From Bacillota bacterium (GTDB taxonomy: Bacteria; Bacillota; Clostridia; Acetivibrionales; DTU013): 9,603 bases of DNA. How positions within the stretch are numbered: position 1 is the stretch's first letter; every line of letters begins with the position of its first letter. The position numbers and the translations under genes were made by a program. The notes under the pieces are model-generated. The model did no database searches. It saw nothing but the letters and a program-made list of their open reading frames with translations, and was not told the DNA's origin. Shown piece after piece: positions 1 through 6,645 of the stretch. The stretch covers positions 1 through 9,603 of the forward strand of contig JAEZMC010000402.1 of assembly GCA_023435805.1 (NCBI GenBank), written 5' to 3'.

Positions 1-308
1 GAAAGCAAGAGGCCGGCAGCAGCCGGGAATAAATATTCATATTGAAATTCCTCTCCATAAACATTAATATTAATGCAGATGGAATAATAATGCTTTATCC
101 AAAGAAAAAGCCGCAAGCTAAATTCACCTTTAAGAAAATCTTCAGCCATCCGGCAGTGAAACCAGGGCGGTGTTGCATTTGGGGTACAGAAGGAACTATG
201 TTTTTATTACCGCAATAATTTTGATGGAGAATGATGTCAAGCAAGCGACTGCATCCAGTTTAAGAAATTCAAGGTTGTCGGTTAATTAAGGGGGAGCGAA
301 TAAACATC
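1..308. other. gene-free leader upstream of acyl-CoA ligase
   Basis: No open frame longer than about 20 codons has a plausible ribosome binding site here. Visible elements are a short GC hairpin (CCGGC at 13-17, GCCGG at 22-26) with no U-run after it, a 14-bp perfect palindrome CATTAATATTAATG at 62-75, and a weak promoter candidate at 173-202. A strong Shine-Dalgarno, AAGGGGGAG, lies at 288-296, 12 nt before the ATG at 309. The palindrome could be an operator, but in AT-rich DNA it could also be chance. Confidence 0.5.
173..202 (+). promoter_or_regulatory. weak sigma-A promoter candidate for acyl-CoA ligase
   Basis: TTGCAT (173-178) and TATGTT (197-202) are separated by 18 nt. Each matches four of six consensus bases. 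It is correctly oriented for the ligase gene and would give a leader of about 100 nt. The match is weak, so this is only a candidate. Confidence 0.25.
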
Positions 309-2018
309 ATGGCAAATAAAAATTATCCGTTATATGAAACGACTGTCTTTGAAGATTTCAGGATCATGACCGAAAATGTAGCAAAGAAATATCCCAATAG
401 AACAGCCATTTCCTACAAAAAAAACCCTAAGGACAGGGAAGCCATAAAGGTAACCTATGCGGAGGCGAGGGACTACATCCGCAATATGGGAACAGAGCTT
501 ATTTCCATGGGATGCAGGGACAAACATGTTGCATTGATCGGCGAGAGTTCCTATGAGTGGGTTTGCTCCTACTTCAGCCTCATGTCCATCGGTGCGGTCG
601 TCGTACCGGTTGACAAGGACCTCCCGGTTGAGGAAATGGCGGGGATTTTGAATATTGCAGAGTGTGAATTTGTGTTTTACAGCACGGCCATAGAAGCCAG
701 GATCGAAGCGCTCAGGGGGAAAGTTCCCGGCCTGAAAACCTATATTTGCATGGGTGAAACGAAAATGGACGGTGCGCTGAAGCTGTCCGATATCGTTATC
801 AAAGGTGGAGAACGCTATGCAAACGGCGATCGTTCCTACTACGACTACGAAATAGACCGTGAGCGGATGGCCACGATTGTCTTCACTTCGGGCACGACCG
901 GTAAAGGTAAGGGCGTCATGCTCTCGCAGAAAAATATTGTAACGGACATGACACAGGGAATGTACAACTTCGCCATAACACCCAAGACCATGAACGTGCT
1001 GCCTCCTCACCACACCTTCGGGTCTACCGTGAATTTCGTCGGGCACTATGCGCAGGGCTCTGAGATTTATATTTCCAGCGGCCTTAAATACATAGCGGAA
1101 GAAATGAAGGAGCAAAAACCGTCGCATCTGGTACTGGTACCTCTGTTTGTGGAAACATTGTATAAAAAAATCTGGACCGGTGCCGAGAAAGCCGGACGGG
1201 CAAATATGCTGCGCCGTATGATAAAGATCAGCAACATCCTTCGCAAGTGCGGTATTGACCTTCGCCGTGTGCTGTTCAAGAGTGTTCTGGAATCGTTCGG
1301 GGGCAAGCTGGAAATGATTATCTGCGGAGGCGCCAACCTGAATCAGGATATCATCGATACCTTTGACGCCATCGGCATTACCATTCTGAACGGCTACGGC
1401 ATTACGGAGTGCGCTCCGCTGATTTCCTGCAACCGCAATAAATATCAGAAAAAAGGCAGCGTAGGCATTCCGATTATCGGAGAACAGGTAAAAATCAAGG
1501 ATCCTGATGAAAACGGGGAAGGGGAAATCTGCGTCAAGGGACCGAATGTCATGCTGGGCTATTACAAGAATCCGGAAGCAACCGCGGCAGCATTTGATGA
1601 GGAGGGCTACTTCAAAACAGGTGACTATGGCAAGCTGGACGAAGAGGGTTGGCTTTATATCACCGGACGGCTGAAAAACCTGATCATTTTAAGCAATGGG
1701 AAAAATGTATATCCGGAAGAAATTGAAACCGAGATATCCAGAATCTACGGCGTGAATGAATGTATTGTTTACGCGGGCGAAAGCAGAACGCAGAAGAACA
1801 AGGACGTGATTGTTGCCGAAATTTTCCCGGACTTTGATGCGTTGAAGGAGAGAGGGATTGAGGATGTGAAGGCGTATTTCGACAGCGAGATCAAAAAAAT
1901 TAACGGCAGAATGGTTTCCTATAAAGCCGTGAAAATGATCCGAATTCGGAATGAGGAATTTACCAAGAACACCTCCAGAAAAATTCTCCGTTTTACCATA
2001 GACAAGAGTATTGAGTAA
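309..2018 (+). CDS. AMP-forming acyl-CoA ligase (long-chain fatty acid-CoA ligase type)
   Basis: A 569-residue member of the ANL adenylate-forming superfamily. It is expected to activate a carboxylic acid, probably a fatty acid, with ATP to an acyl-AMP and transfer it to CoA in the cytoplasm. All core motifs are visible in order: the phosphate-binding loop TSGTTGKGKG (about 193-202, Gly in place of the common Pro), the A5 motif NGYGITE (361-367), the ribose-binding Asp of TGD (D439), hinge Arg454 in GRLKN, and the C-terminal catalytic Lys558 in TSRKILR. Length is normal for a FadD-like ligase without an extra domain. The ATG at 309 is set by AAGGGGGAG 12 nt upstream. The gene stands alone and ends at a terminator 8 nt past its stop. 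The acyl substrate cannot be read from the sequence; an aryl or acyl-ACP synthetase role is less likely but open. Confidence 0.93.
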   Translation: MANKNYPLYETTVFEDFRIMTENVAKKYPNRTAISYKKNPKDREAIKVTYAEARDYIRNMGTELISMGCRDKHVALIGESSYEWVCSYFSLMSIGAVVVPVDKDLPVEEMAGILNIAECEFVFYSTAIEARIEALRGKVPGLKTYICMGETKMDGALKLSDIVIKGGERYANGDRSYYDYEIDRERMATIVFTSGTTGKGKGVMLSQKNIVTDMTQGMYNFAITPKTMNVLPPHHTFGSTVNFVGHYAQGSEIYISSGLKYIAEEMKEQKPSHLVLVPLFVETLYKKIWTGAEKAGRANMLRRMIKISNILRKCGIDLRRVLFKSVLESFGGKLEMIICGGANLNQDIIDTFDAIGITILNGYGITECAPLISCNRNKYQKKGSVGIPIIGEQVKIKDPDENGEGEICVKGPNVMLGYYKNPEATAAAFDEEGYFKTGDYGKLDEEGWLYITGRLKNLIILSNGKNVYPEEIETEISRIYGVNECIVYAGESRTQKNKDVIVAEIFPDFDALKERGIEDVKAYFDSEIKKINGRMVSYKAVKMIRIRNEEFTKNTSRKILRFTIDKSIE

Positions 2019-2026
2019 GGTCGGAC

Positions 2027-2061
2027 AAAAAAGATCATGGCAAACGCCACGATCTTTTTTT
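2027..2061. terminator. bidirectional intrinsic terminator between convergent genes
   Basis: A-run plus GATC(A)TGGC, loop AAAC, then GCCA(C)GATC and a T7 run (2055-2061). Read on the plus strand it ends the acyl-CoA ligase transcript, with one A/C mismatch in the stem. Read on the minus strand the mismatch becomes a G-U pair and the A-run becomes a U6 tract, ending the vanY transcript 30 nt after its stop. The stem has about 10 GC-containing pairs, extended by A-U pairs. Confidence 0.9.
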
Positions 2062-2090
2062 ACGGTGTGCGCATACCGGCAAATTCCGTT

Positions 2091-3089
2091 TCACTTTTCC
2101 CCAACTGTGAAGATGAAGCCATCCGTATTATTTCCGGAAATACTGTATTTTTTGCCTCTGGGGACGGGGATTTTTGTGATGCCGTCTGTCGCTTTGACAT
2201 AATATATTTTGTATTGTGCCTGATCCGTATCGGTAAATAGCAAAGGATTCGATTGAGAATCATAGCCCTTCAGATATTCAACATATTCTTCCAGGCAGAG
2301 GTCATTTTCTTTCATTATATTTGCATGCGGTATGCCAACATAGCGGTAATGCCAGGGTTCATCCGTGATTTTCGTTATTTTGGACTTTATTCCGGGATAT
2401 CGGAGGATAAATCCGTAATTTCCGCAGTTTTTGTTTATCCAGCCATATTTCCCTGAACCCGTATAATTCAGGCTTTGCCCGTTATCCTTATAGATTCCGA
2501 TATCTATCGCATATCCGGTATGATGCTCGCTGTATCCGGGAAGGGCTACCGTTTCGGTGGCTTTGTCCATCCCCAGCTGCTGTGCCCTTCTGTTTAAAAT
2601 CCTTTCCTGCTCGGCCGTTGTACGGTAACCGCTGAGAATGATGATGTCCCGTAGATTTTCTGCTTTTTCAAAATCCGCCATCATCTTGTTTAAATGCGGG
2701 ATAACGGTTTTGTTCAGAGCACTATTTTTATCCTTTACCTTATAGGAATGGTTTTTTACTTCATAAATGCCGACAAAATCGGATTTCCCGGAAGACTGAT
2801 ACGCTTGGGCATTATTAACCAGAATCAGCTCACCTTTGTGAATATCCTGCACGTGCATCTCAACGTAATCGAAAGCAGCTGCCGCTGAATCTGCCGATTG
2901 TCCTGGCGAGGACGGTTTGGTCTGCCCGGGATCGCTTTGAACAGACCGGTCGTAATGCCCTTTAATCCTGTCGGAATAACCTTTTATATTGTACGCACAA
3001 AATCCCAGTGCCGTAATCAATACAGCCGCTACCAGAAGCTTGCCGGCCTCTGATATCCTTCTTCTTTTTCGTTTGTATCCGTCGTTGAT
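2091..3089 (-). CDS. vanY: VanY-type membrane-anchored D-alanyl-D-alanine carboxypeptidase (peptidase family M15B)
   Basis: Zinc D,D-carboxypeptidase predicted to cleave the terminal D-Ala from peptidoglycan stem peptides on the outer face of the membrane. Numbered from 3089 (332 residues): a basic stretch KRKRRR at about 6-11, one membrane anchor (about 17-33), a Ser/Gly/Ala-rich linker, then the M15B domain with SGYRT, the SxHxxGxAxD motif (zinc ligands H189 and D196), and EPWHY (catalytic E244, zinc ligand H247). A C-terminal segment of about 55 residues ending in ISGNNTDGF follows. The start is odd: the frame is open back to codon 3092-3090, just after a TGA, and the only canonical start in it is TTG at 3020, inside the anchor and with no ribosome binding site. 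A good site at 3099-3107 sits 9 nt before ATC at 3089, which I take as the probable start, either as a rare AUC or as a mutated ATG. It is the last gene of the vanR-vanS-vanY unit. Confidence 0.88.
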   Translation of the reverse strand: MNDGYKRKRRRISEAGKLLVAAVLITALGFCAYNIKGYSDRIKGHYDRSVQSDPGQTKPSSPGQSADSAAAAFDYVEMHVQDIHKGELILVNNAQAYQSSGKSDFVGIYEVKNHSYKVKDKNSALNKTVIPHLNKMMADFEKAENLRDIIILSGYRTTAEQERILNRRAQQLGMDKATETVALPGYSEHHTGYAIDIGIYKDNGQSLNYTGSGKYGWINKNCGNYGFILRYPGIKSKITKITDEPWHYRYVGIPHANIMKENDLCLEEYVEYLKGYDSQSNPLLFTDTDQAQYKIYYVKATDGITKIPVPRGKKYSISGNNTDGFIFTVGEK

Positions 3090-3098
3090 CTTTCAAGT

Positions 3099-3107
3099 CT
3101 CCCTTTT
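3099..3107 (-). promoter_or_regulatory. Shine-Dalgarno of vanY that decides the start
   Basis: AAAAGGGAG on the minus strand. It is 9 nt from ATC at 3089 (in frame), only 2 nt from TTG at 3096 (out of frame), and lies inside a five-codon ATG frame (3110-3093) that is in phase with vanY but closed by TGA. Its position argues that translation begins near 3089 and not at the TTG at 3020. Confidence 0.55.
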
Positions 3108-3111
3108 CATA

Positions 3112-3144
3112 ACTTAATATATTTGCCTGACATCTATATTAAGT
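3112..3144. repeat. 10-bp perfect inverted repeat upstream of vanY
   Basis: ACTTAATATA (3112-3121) and TATATTAAGT (3135-3144) are exact reverse complements around a 13-nt spacer. The element sits between vanS and vanY, next to the vanY ribosome binding site. It could be an operator or an A-U hairpin in the leader. No U-run follows, so it is not a terminator. Confidence 0.6.
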
Positions 3145-3184
3145 CATAGGAAAGAAACCTTTTTTAATTGCTGCTTATAAATTT

Positions 3185-3201
3185 CTTAATATTTCCTTAA
3201 T
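3185..3201. promoter_or_regulatory. candidate response-regulator box (11-bp direct repeat)
   Basis: CTTAAT at 3185-3190 and again at 3196-3201, an 11-bp period (CTTAAT-N5-CTTAAT). Tandem half-sites one helical turn apart are the usual binding pattern of OmpR/PhoB-family regulators, to which VanR belongs. The box lies just past the vanS stop, about 55 bp upstream of where a vanY transcript would begin if the weak minus-strand -10 TATGAC (3148-3143) is used. Binding by VanR is inference. Confidence 0.35.
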
Positions 3202-3209
3202 TTATTATT

Positions 3210-4340
3210 TTAAGGGCGGACGGGAAGAGTGACTTTGAATTCGGTGCATTCTTCGCTGCTTTGAGCAGAAATGGCGCCTTTGTGCATTTCAACGATCTCC
3301 CTTGCAATTGCCAGCCCCAATCCCGCACCTCCCGTATTGCTTGACCTTGCGAAATCAAGACGAAAAAATTTCTCAAATATGGTATCCAGCTGATGCTGTG
3401 GAATTTGTCTGCCTTTATTCCTGAAAGTGATATCTACTTTGTTAGTATCCTGCCGGGTGGCTCTGATTTCGATCGTACTGTTTTCATCACTATAGGAGAC
3501 AGCATTCCTCAGGATATTCATAAACACTCTCGCAAGCTTGTTCGGATCGCCGTAAATAATAATATCTTCATCTGCCGTGACGGATGAGGCCAGGTTTTTC
3601 ATAGCCATGGCCGGATACATCTCGTCCGCCAATTGTTCCAGCATGATGGGAAGCTTGATGTCTGCCGGCTCCAAAACCATATTGTTATGGTTGTACCGTG
3701 TGATTTCGAAGAATTCGTTGATAAGCTCCTCAAGGCGCAGCGCTTTGTTTAGTGAAACAGAGGTATATTTAATCCGCTGTTCCATGGGCATATCCGGTGC
3801 TTCCTCCAGAAGGCTGAGATATCCTATGACAGATGTCAGCGGTGTTTTCAGGTCATGAGCCAAATAAACCACAAGATCGTTTTTTCTTTGCTCGCTTTCA
3901 ATGGCAGCAAGCTTCCTTTGCAGCAGAGTTGTTTTTATGGTATTTAAACGGGTTTCCATAAATTTCAGCTCTGAAGCAAGGACGATGGGCTGTTCCGATT
4001 CGTCCAGCAATCTGTTTATACCATCGTTGATTTGATTAAAATATCGCATGAATCTGGACAATGAAAAATAAAAGAATACAAAAAGCAGCACGATATAACC
4101 GCCTGTCAGTAAAAGCTCCTTATTGTTTCGTAAAAGCTGCTGATAAAGGTTCATGGCGGTGATATGATCCAATTGCAGGACTTTTTTGCAGAAAGCGATA
4201 AAACCATTGGCAAAAGGCGCCTGCAGAACGCCGTCAATAACAAATCTGGAGGCCAGTGTGCCAATGGTGCCGGTAAGAGCAAGAAGTGCAACCAGCTGCA
4301 GCAGGATTTTCCTTTTTAACCCGCGGAAATCATTTTTCAA
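3210..4340 (-). CDS. vanS: VanS-type sensor histidine kinase
   Basis: Membrane sensor kinase, partner of the VanR-type regulator encoded just upstream. Numbered from TTG at 4340 (376 residues, close to VanS): TM1 at about 12-29, an extracytoplasmic loop of about 45 residues, TM2 at about 76-94, a cytoplasmic linker, the H-box YLAHDLKTPLTSVIGYLSLL with phospho-acceptor H162, the N-box NILRNAVSYS (about 275-284), then IFEKFFRLD and the ATP-lid GGAGLGLAIA (337-346). These motifs are nearly those of VanS. The frame is open to an ATG at 4397, but that would overlap vanR by 68 nt; TTG at 4340 overlaps by 11 nt and has GGGGAG 12 nt upstream, giving the tight coupling usual for this pair. The signal is unknown: the short loop could sense a glycopeptide, lipid II or another envelope stress. 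Confidence 0.93.
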   Translation of the reverse strand: MKNDFRGLKRKILLQLVALLALTGTIGTLASRFVIDGVLQAPFANGFIAFCKKVLQLDHITAMNLYQQLLRNNKELLLTGGYIVLLFVFFYFSLSRFMRYFNQINDGINRLLDESEQPIVLASELKFMETRLNTIKTTLLQRKLAAIESEQRKNDLVVYLAHDLKTPLTSVIGYLSLLEEAPDMPMEQRIKYTSVSLNKALRLEELINEFFEITRYNHNNMVLEPADIKLPIMLEQLADEMYPAMAMKNLASSVTADEDIIIYGDPNKLARVFMNILRNAVSYSDENSTIEIRATRQDTNKVDITFRNKGRQIPQHQLDTIFEKFFRLDFARSSNTGGAGLGLAIAREIVEMHKGAISAQSSEECTEFKVTLPVRP

Positions 4341-5025
4341 TCTTATATCCCACTCCCCATACGGTTTTAATAAACTTTGGACTGCCCGCCGGCTCATTCA
4401 TCTTTTCCCTAAGATGCCTGATATGCACCATGACGGTATTATTGCTGCTTTTGTAATACTTTTCACCCCATACCTCAAAAAACAATCTTTCGGAGCTGAT
4501 GACCTGCCCCCTGTTGCTGCACAGAACCCACAGCAGGGAAAACTCAATAGGAGTCAGAACAAGCGGTTTTTCATTCAATGTGCACTCATAGGTCGTTTTG
4601 TTCATGTATAGCCCCCGGAAATCCACCACATCGTCGGCAGGCTGCTGACTTTCATTATACCTGGTAACCCTCCGAAGCTGCGCTTTCACCCGCGCTACCA
4701 GCTCCAGTGGGTTAAAGGGCTTGGTAATGTAATCATCTGCACCAAGGGTCAGACCTGTTATCTTATCCATATCCTCAACCCTTGCTGTCAGCATGATGAC
4801 GGGGAAAATATACTTTTGCCGTATTCGTTGGCAGACTGAAAAACCATCCATGTCAGGCAGCATGATGTCGAGAATGGCCAGATCCGGCTGTAATTGATCA
4901 ATGCTGTCCAGTGCCGCTTGAGCCGTGTGGAATTTATGTACTATAAAATTCTCGTTTTTCAGGTATAATTCTACCAGATCCACGATTTCCTTTTCATCAT
5001 CAACAATTAAAACCCGGGCGTTCAC
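4330..5025 (-). CDS. vanR: VanR-type response regulator (OmpR/PhoB family)
   Basis: A 231-residue DNA-binding response regulator, the length of VanR. The receiver domain (about 1-118) has the acidic pair D9/D10, phospho-acceptor D53 in LAILDIMLP, T80 and K102 in TKPF. The C-terminal winged helix (about 135-231) includes LTPIEFSLL, NNTVMVHIRHLREKMN and ends KTVWGVGYKIEK, closely matching VanR. The open frame reaches an ATG at 5064, but GTG at 5025 is preferred: it has GGAGGG 5 nt upstream and gives the expected N-terminus MNARVLIVDD. It is the first gene of the minus-strand unit and overlaps vanS by 11 nt. Phosphorylated by VanS, it should activate its own promoter and probably vanY. I see no convincing -35/-10 pair upstream, which would fit a promoter that needs activation. 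Confidence 0.95.
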   Translation of the reverse strand: MNARVLIVDDEKEIVDLVELYLKNENFIVHKFHTAQAALDSIDQLQPDLAILDIMLPDMDGFSVCQRIRQKYIFPVIMLTARVEDMDKITGLTLGADDYITKPFNPLELVARVKAQLRRVTRYNESQQPADDVVDFRGLYMNKTTYECTLNEKPLVLTPIEFSLLWVLCSNRGQVISSERLFFEVWGEKYYKSSNNTVMVHIRHLREKMNEPAGSPKFIKTVWGVGYKIEK

Positions 5026-5068
5026 AGATTCCCTCCAGTAATCCAAAAATATGTAATTTCCCACTCAG

Positions 5069-5078
5069 ATGATATCAT
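5069..5078. repeat. 10-bp palindrome upstream of vanR
   Basis: ATGATATCAT is a perfect palindrome about 45 bp upstream of the vanR GTG. It could be a regulator site or chance; nothing else supports it. Confidence 0.3.
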
Positions 5079-5110
5079 ACTCATGTCTCAAATAATAGTA
5101 TCCGTATAAG

Positions 5111-5178
5111 TTAAAGCATTGCCCGCCGCTTCTCTTTTACGCTTTTTTACTGTACTTAATTTAAAGCATAACGCTTTA
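5111..5178. repeat. paired TTAAAGCAT repeats and inverted repeat in the vanR/MFS divergent region
   Basis: TTAAAGCAT occurs at 5111-5119 and 5161-5169, exactly 50 bp apart. The second copy also forms an inverted repeat with GCTTTA (TAAAGC 5162-5167, GCTTTA 5173-5178). It lies between the divergent vanR and transporter genes, so an operator for either is possible. A CTTAAT hexamer at 5155-5160 matches those upstream of vanY. Confidence 0.35.
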
Positions 5179-5219
5179 TTGCCCTCTTCCGTGTAACCGC
5201 TTCCCTTATAAAGGATATC

Positions 5220-5228
5220 TGTTATGAT
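5220..5228 (+). promoter_or_regulatory. extended -10 promoter candidate for MFS transporter
   Basis: TGTTATGAT reads as TGn followed by TATGAT (five of six consensus bases). No good -35 is present at 17 nt, as is common for extended -10 promoters. It would give a leader of about 40 nt before the transporter ATG. Confidence 0.4.
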
Positions 5229-5274
5229 AAATAACACATCTTGTAGTCTATTTCATGAAGGAGTGATCGTTTTT

Positions 5275-6504
5275 ATGAATCAAAGCAAGGCAGGCAGCCG
5301 TATCAGCAACCGTTGGATACCGGTATTTGCAGGAATCGCCATTCAGCTGTGTCTTGGAACGGCCTATATCTGGGGAGTTTTTCAACCTGAAGTTGTCAAT
5401 ACGCTGGAATGGGACAACAAAGGAGCTGCATTGACCTTTTCTCTTCTATTGGGCGTACTGACTTTTGGAAGCACGGTAGGAGGTCTCATCCAGGACAAGT
5501 TCAGCCCGAGACCTGTAATTATAGGCGGAGGGCTTATTCTTGGCGTGGGATTTTTTCTGGCATCCTTTGCTACGGCGGAGGCGCCCTGGTTCATGTGGCT
5601 GACCTATGGCGTCATAGGCGGCTTCGGTATGGGCACGACTTATACGACGACCATCGCGGTTTGCCAGAAATGGTTTCCTGACAAAAGAGGCTTCATAACC
5701 GGAGTGATCGTTTCTGCTCTTGGATTCGGGGGATTGGTTTTTACACCCATTGCAAAAGCATTGATTGTAAGTACGGGCGTTATGGCTACTTTTAAATGGT
5801 TTGCACTCATTTTTGTAATTGTAACCGTAGCAGGCGCCTTTTTCATAGAGAACCCTCCGGCGGGCTACAAGCCGGCAGGCTGGACACCGCCGGTGAAAAA
5901 GGAAGGTGCTGCCCATGTACAGGACCTTTCTCCGAAGCAAGTGCTGAAAACACCGCAATTCTATATGATCACCACCACACTGATGTTTGCCAGTGCAGCC
6001 GGTTTGATGGTTATCCCCTTTGCCAAGGTGTTGGGTACATCAGGAGGGCTGGCTGACGCAGCGGCTACCTTCGGTGTTATGGTTATTTCAGCCTTTAACT
6101 CCTTCGGCAGGCTGTTCTGGGGATGGACTTCCGATAAGCTGGGCAGGAAAAATACGTTGCTGCTGCTTCTGCTGATGGCCGGTGTGAGCATCCTGTTCGT
6201 AGCGGCTGCGAAAATGTATCTGATTCTTGTACTGATTGCGATCGTCGGTTTCTCCTACGGCGGTTTCCTCGGCGTATTCCCGGCATTGACTGCCGACTTC
6301 TTCGGAACGAAAAATATGGGCGTGAATTATGGCATGGTACTGCTGGGCTTTGGTGTAGGCGCAGTTGCTTCCTCCTATGTGGCAGGTTACTTCAAAGACC
6401 TTACCGGAGGATTTTCCACACCTTTCGCAGTAGCCGCCATTGCGGCGTTTATCGGCGCAGTGGTGATATTCTTCCTTAAAAACCCCAAGCCTAAACAGGC
6501 ATAA
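5275..6504 (+). CDS. OFA-family (oxalate/formate antiporter-like) MFS transporter
   Basis: A 409-residue, 12-helix major facilitator of the inner membrane. OFA features are the N-terminal helix RWIPVFAGIAIQLCLGTAYI, FSPRPVIIGGG after TM2, KWFPDKRGFITGVIVSALGFGG, the central loop with PPAGYKPAGW, and SDKLGRK in the second half. The family moves small carboxylates (oxalate, formate, lactate, pyruvate). R279 in NSFGRLFWG fits the TM8 arginine essential in OxlT, but the TM11 lysine of OxlT (family pattern NYGxxYTAKG) appears replaced by F359 in NYGMVLLGFG. Oxalate exchange is therefore doubtful and the substrate is open. The frame extends to an ATG at 5224, but ATG 5275 is chosen because GAAGGAG (5257-5263) lies 11 nt upstream and the protein then begins as the family does. 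It is transcribed alone, divergently from vanR. Confidence 0.9.
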   Translation: MNQSKAGSRISNRWIPVFAGIAIQLCLGTAYIWGVFQPEVVNTLEWDNKGAALTFSLLLGVLTFGSTVGGLIQDKFSPRPVIIGGGLILGVGFFLASFATAEAPWFMWLTYGVIGGFGMGTTYTTTIAVCQKWFPDKRGFITGVIVSALGFGGLVFTPIAKALIVSTGVMATFKWFALIFVIVTVAGAFFIENPPAGYKPAGWTPPVKKEGAAHVQDLSPKQVLKTPQFYMITTTLMFASAAGLMVIPFAKVLGTSGGLADAAATFGVMVISAFNSFGRLFWGWTSDKLGRKNTLLLLLLMAGVSILFVAAAKMYLILVLIAIVGFSYGGFLGVFPALTADFFGTKNMGVNYGMVLLGFGVGAVASSYVAGYFKDLTGGFSTPFAVAAIAAFIGAVVIFFLKNPKPKQA

Positions 6505-6523
6505 AGTGAATCTTGTCATACAT

Positions 6524-6553
6524 AGAAGCCTGCAGGATATCCTGCAGGCTTCT
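6524..6553. terminator. 30-bp perfect palindrome, probable bidirectional terminator
   Basis: The arm AGAAGCCTGCAGGAT (6524-6538) is followed directly by its exact reverse complement (6539-6553). As RNA it forms a 12-13 bp stem with the central GATATC as loop, 19 nt after the transporter stop and about 70 nt past the end of the convergent Gre-like gene. The U-tract is poor on both strands, so efficiency is uncertain, but position and stability fit a terminator. Confidence 0.65.
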
Positions 6554-6620
6554 TGCAATGGTATGATCAGCTATGAATTACAATCTAAGATTTCAATCCT
6601 TCAAGAACAAATACCCGCCC

Positions 6621-6645
6621 GCCATCAGGCGAAAAGCCTGACGGC
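6621..6645 (-). other. hairpin over the stop codon of the second Gre-like gene
   Basis: GCC-A-TCAGGC (6621-6630), loop GAAAA, GCCTGA-C-GGC (6636-6645). On the minus-strand RNA the single mismatch becomes G-U, giving a 10-bp stem. The TGA stop lies in the 3' arm. No U-tract follows. It may stabilise the 3' end of the transcript. Confidence 0.45.

Noticed and set aside
198..289. Possible leader peptides: a 6-codon frame at 198 and a 21-codon frame at 224
   Set aside because: The first is trivially short; the second has no Shine-Dalgarno. Neither has features of an attenuator peptide, though the second ends where the ligase ribosome binding site begins.
330..1336. Minus-strand open frames of 265 and 89 codons under the acyl-CoA ligase
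   Set aside because: They lie antisense to a gene with all family motifs, show no domain, and have no convincing ribosome binding site; they are shadows of its codon use.
2011..2240. Two short plus-strand frames after the ligase stop
   Set aside because: They run through the terminator hairpin and antisense to the end of vanY, with no ribosome binding site.
3093..3095. TGA as a recoded (selenocysteine or reassigned) codon at the start of vanY
   Set aside because: Several genes here end in TGA, there is no reason for selenocysteine ahead of a membrane anchor, and the ribosome binding site favours starting after it.
2091..5025. Complete vancomycin-resistance operon
   Set aside because: No vanH, resistance ligase or vanX gene is in the window; regulator pair plus VanY alone does not make one.
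5446..5958. A 170-codon minus-strand frame inside the MFS gene
   Set aside because: Rich in Cys, Arg and Ser with no recognisable domain; antisense to a clear transporter.
6088..6558. A 156-codon minus-strand frame over the end of the MFS gene
   Set aside because: Antisense to conserved OFA helices and begins beyond the terminator palindrome; no family resemblance.
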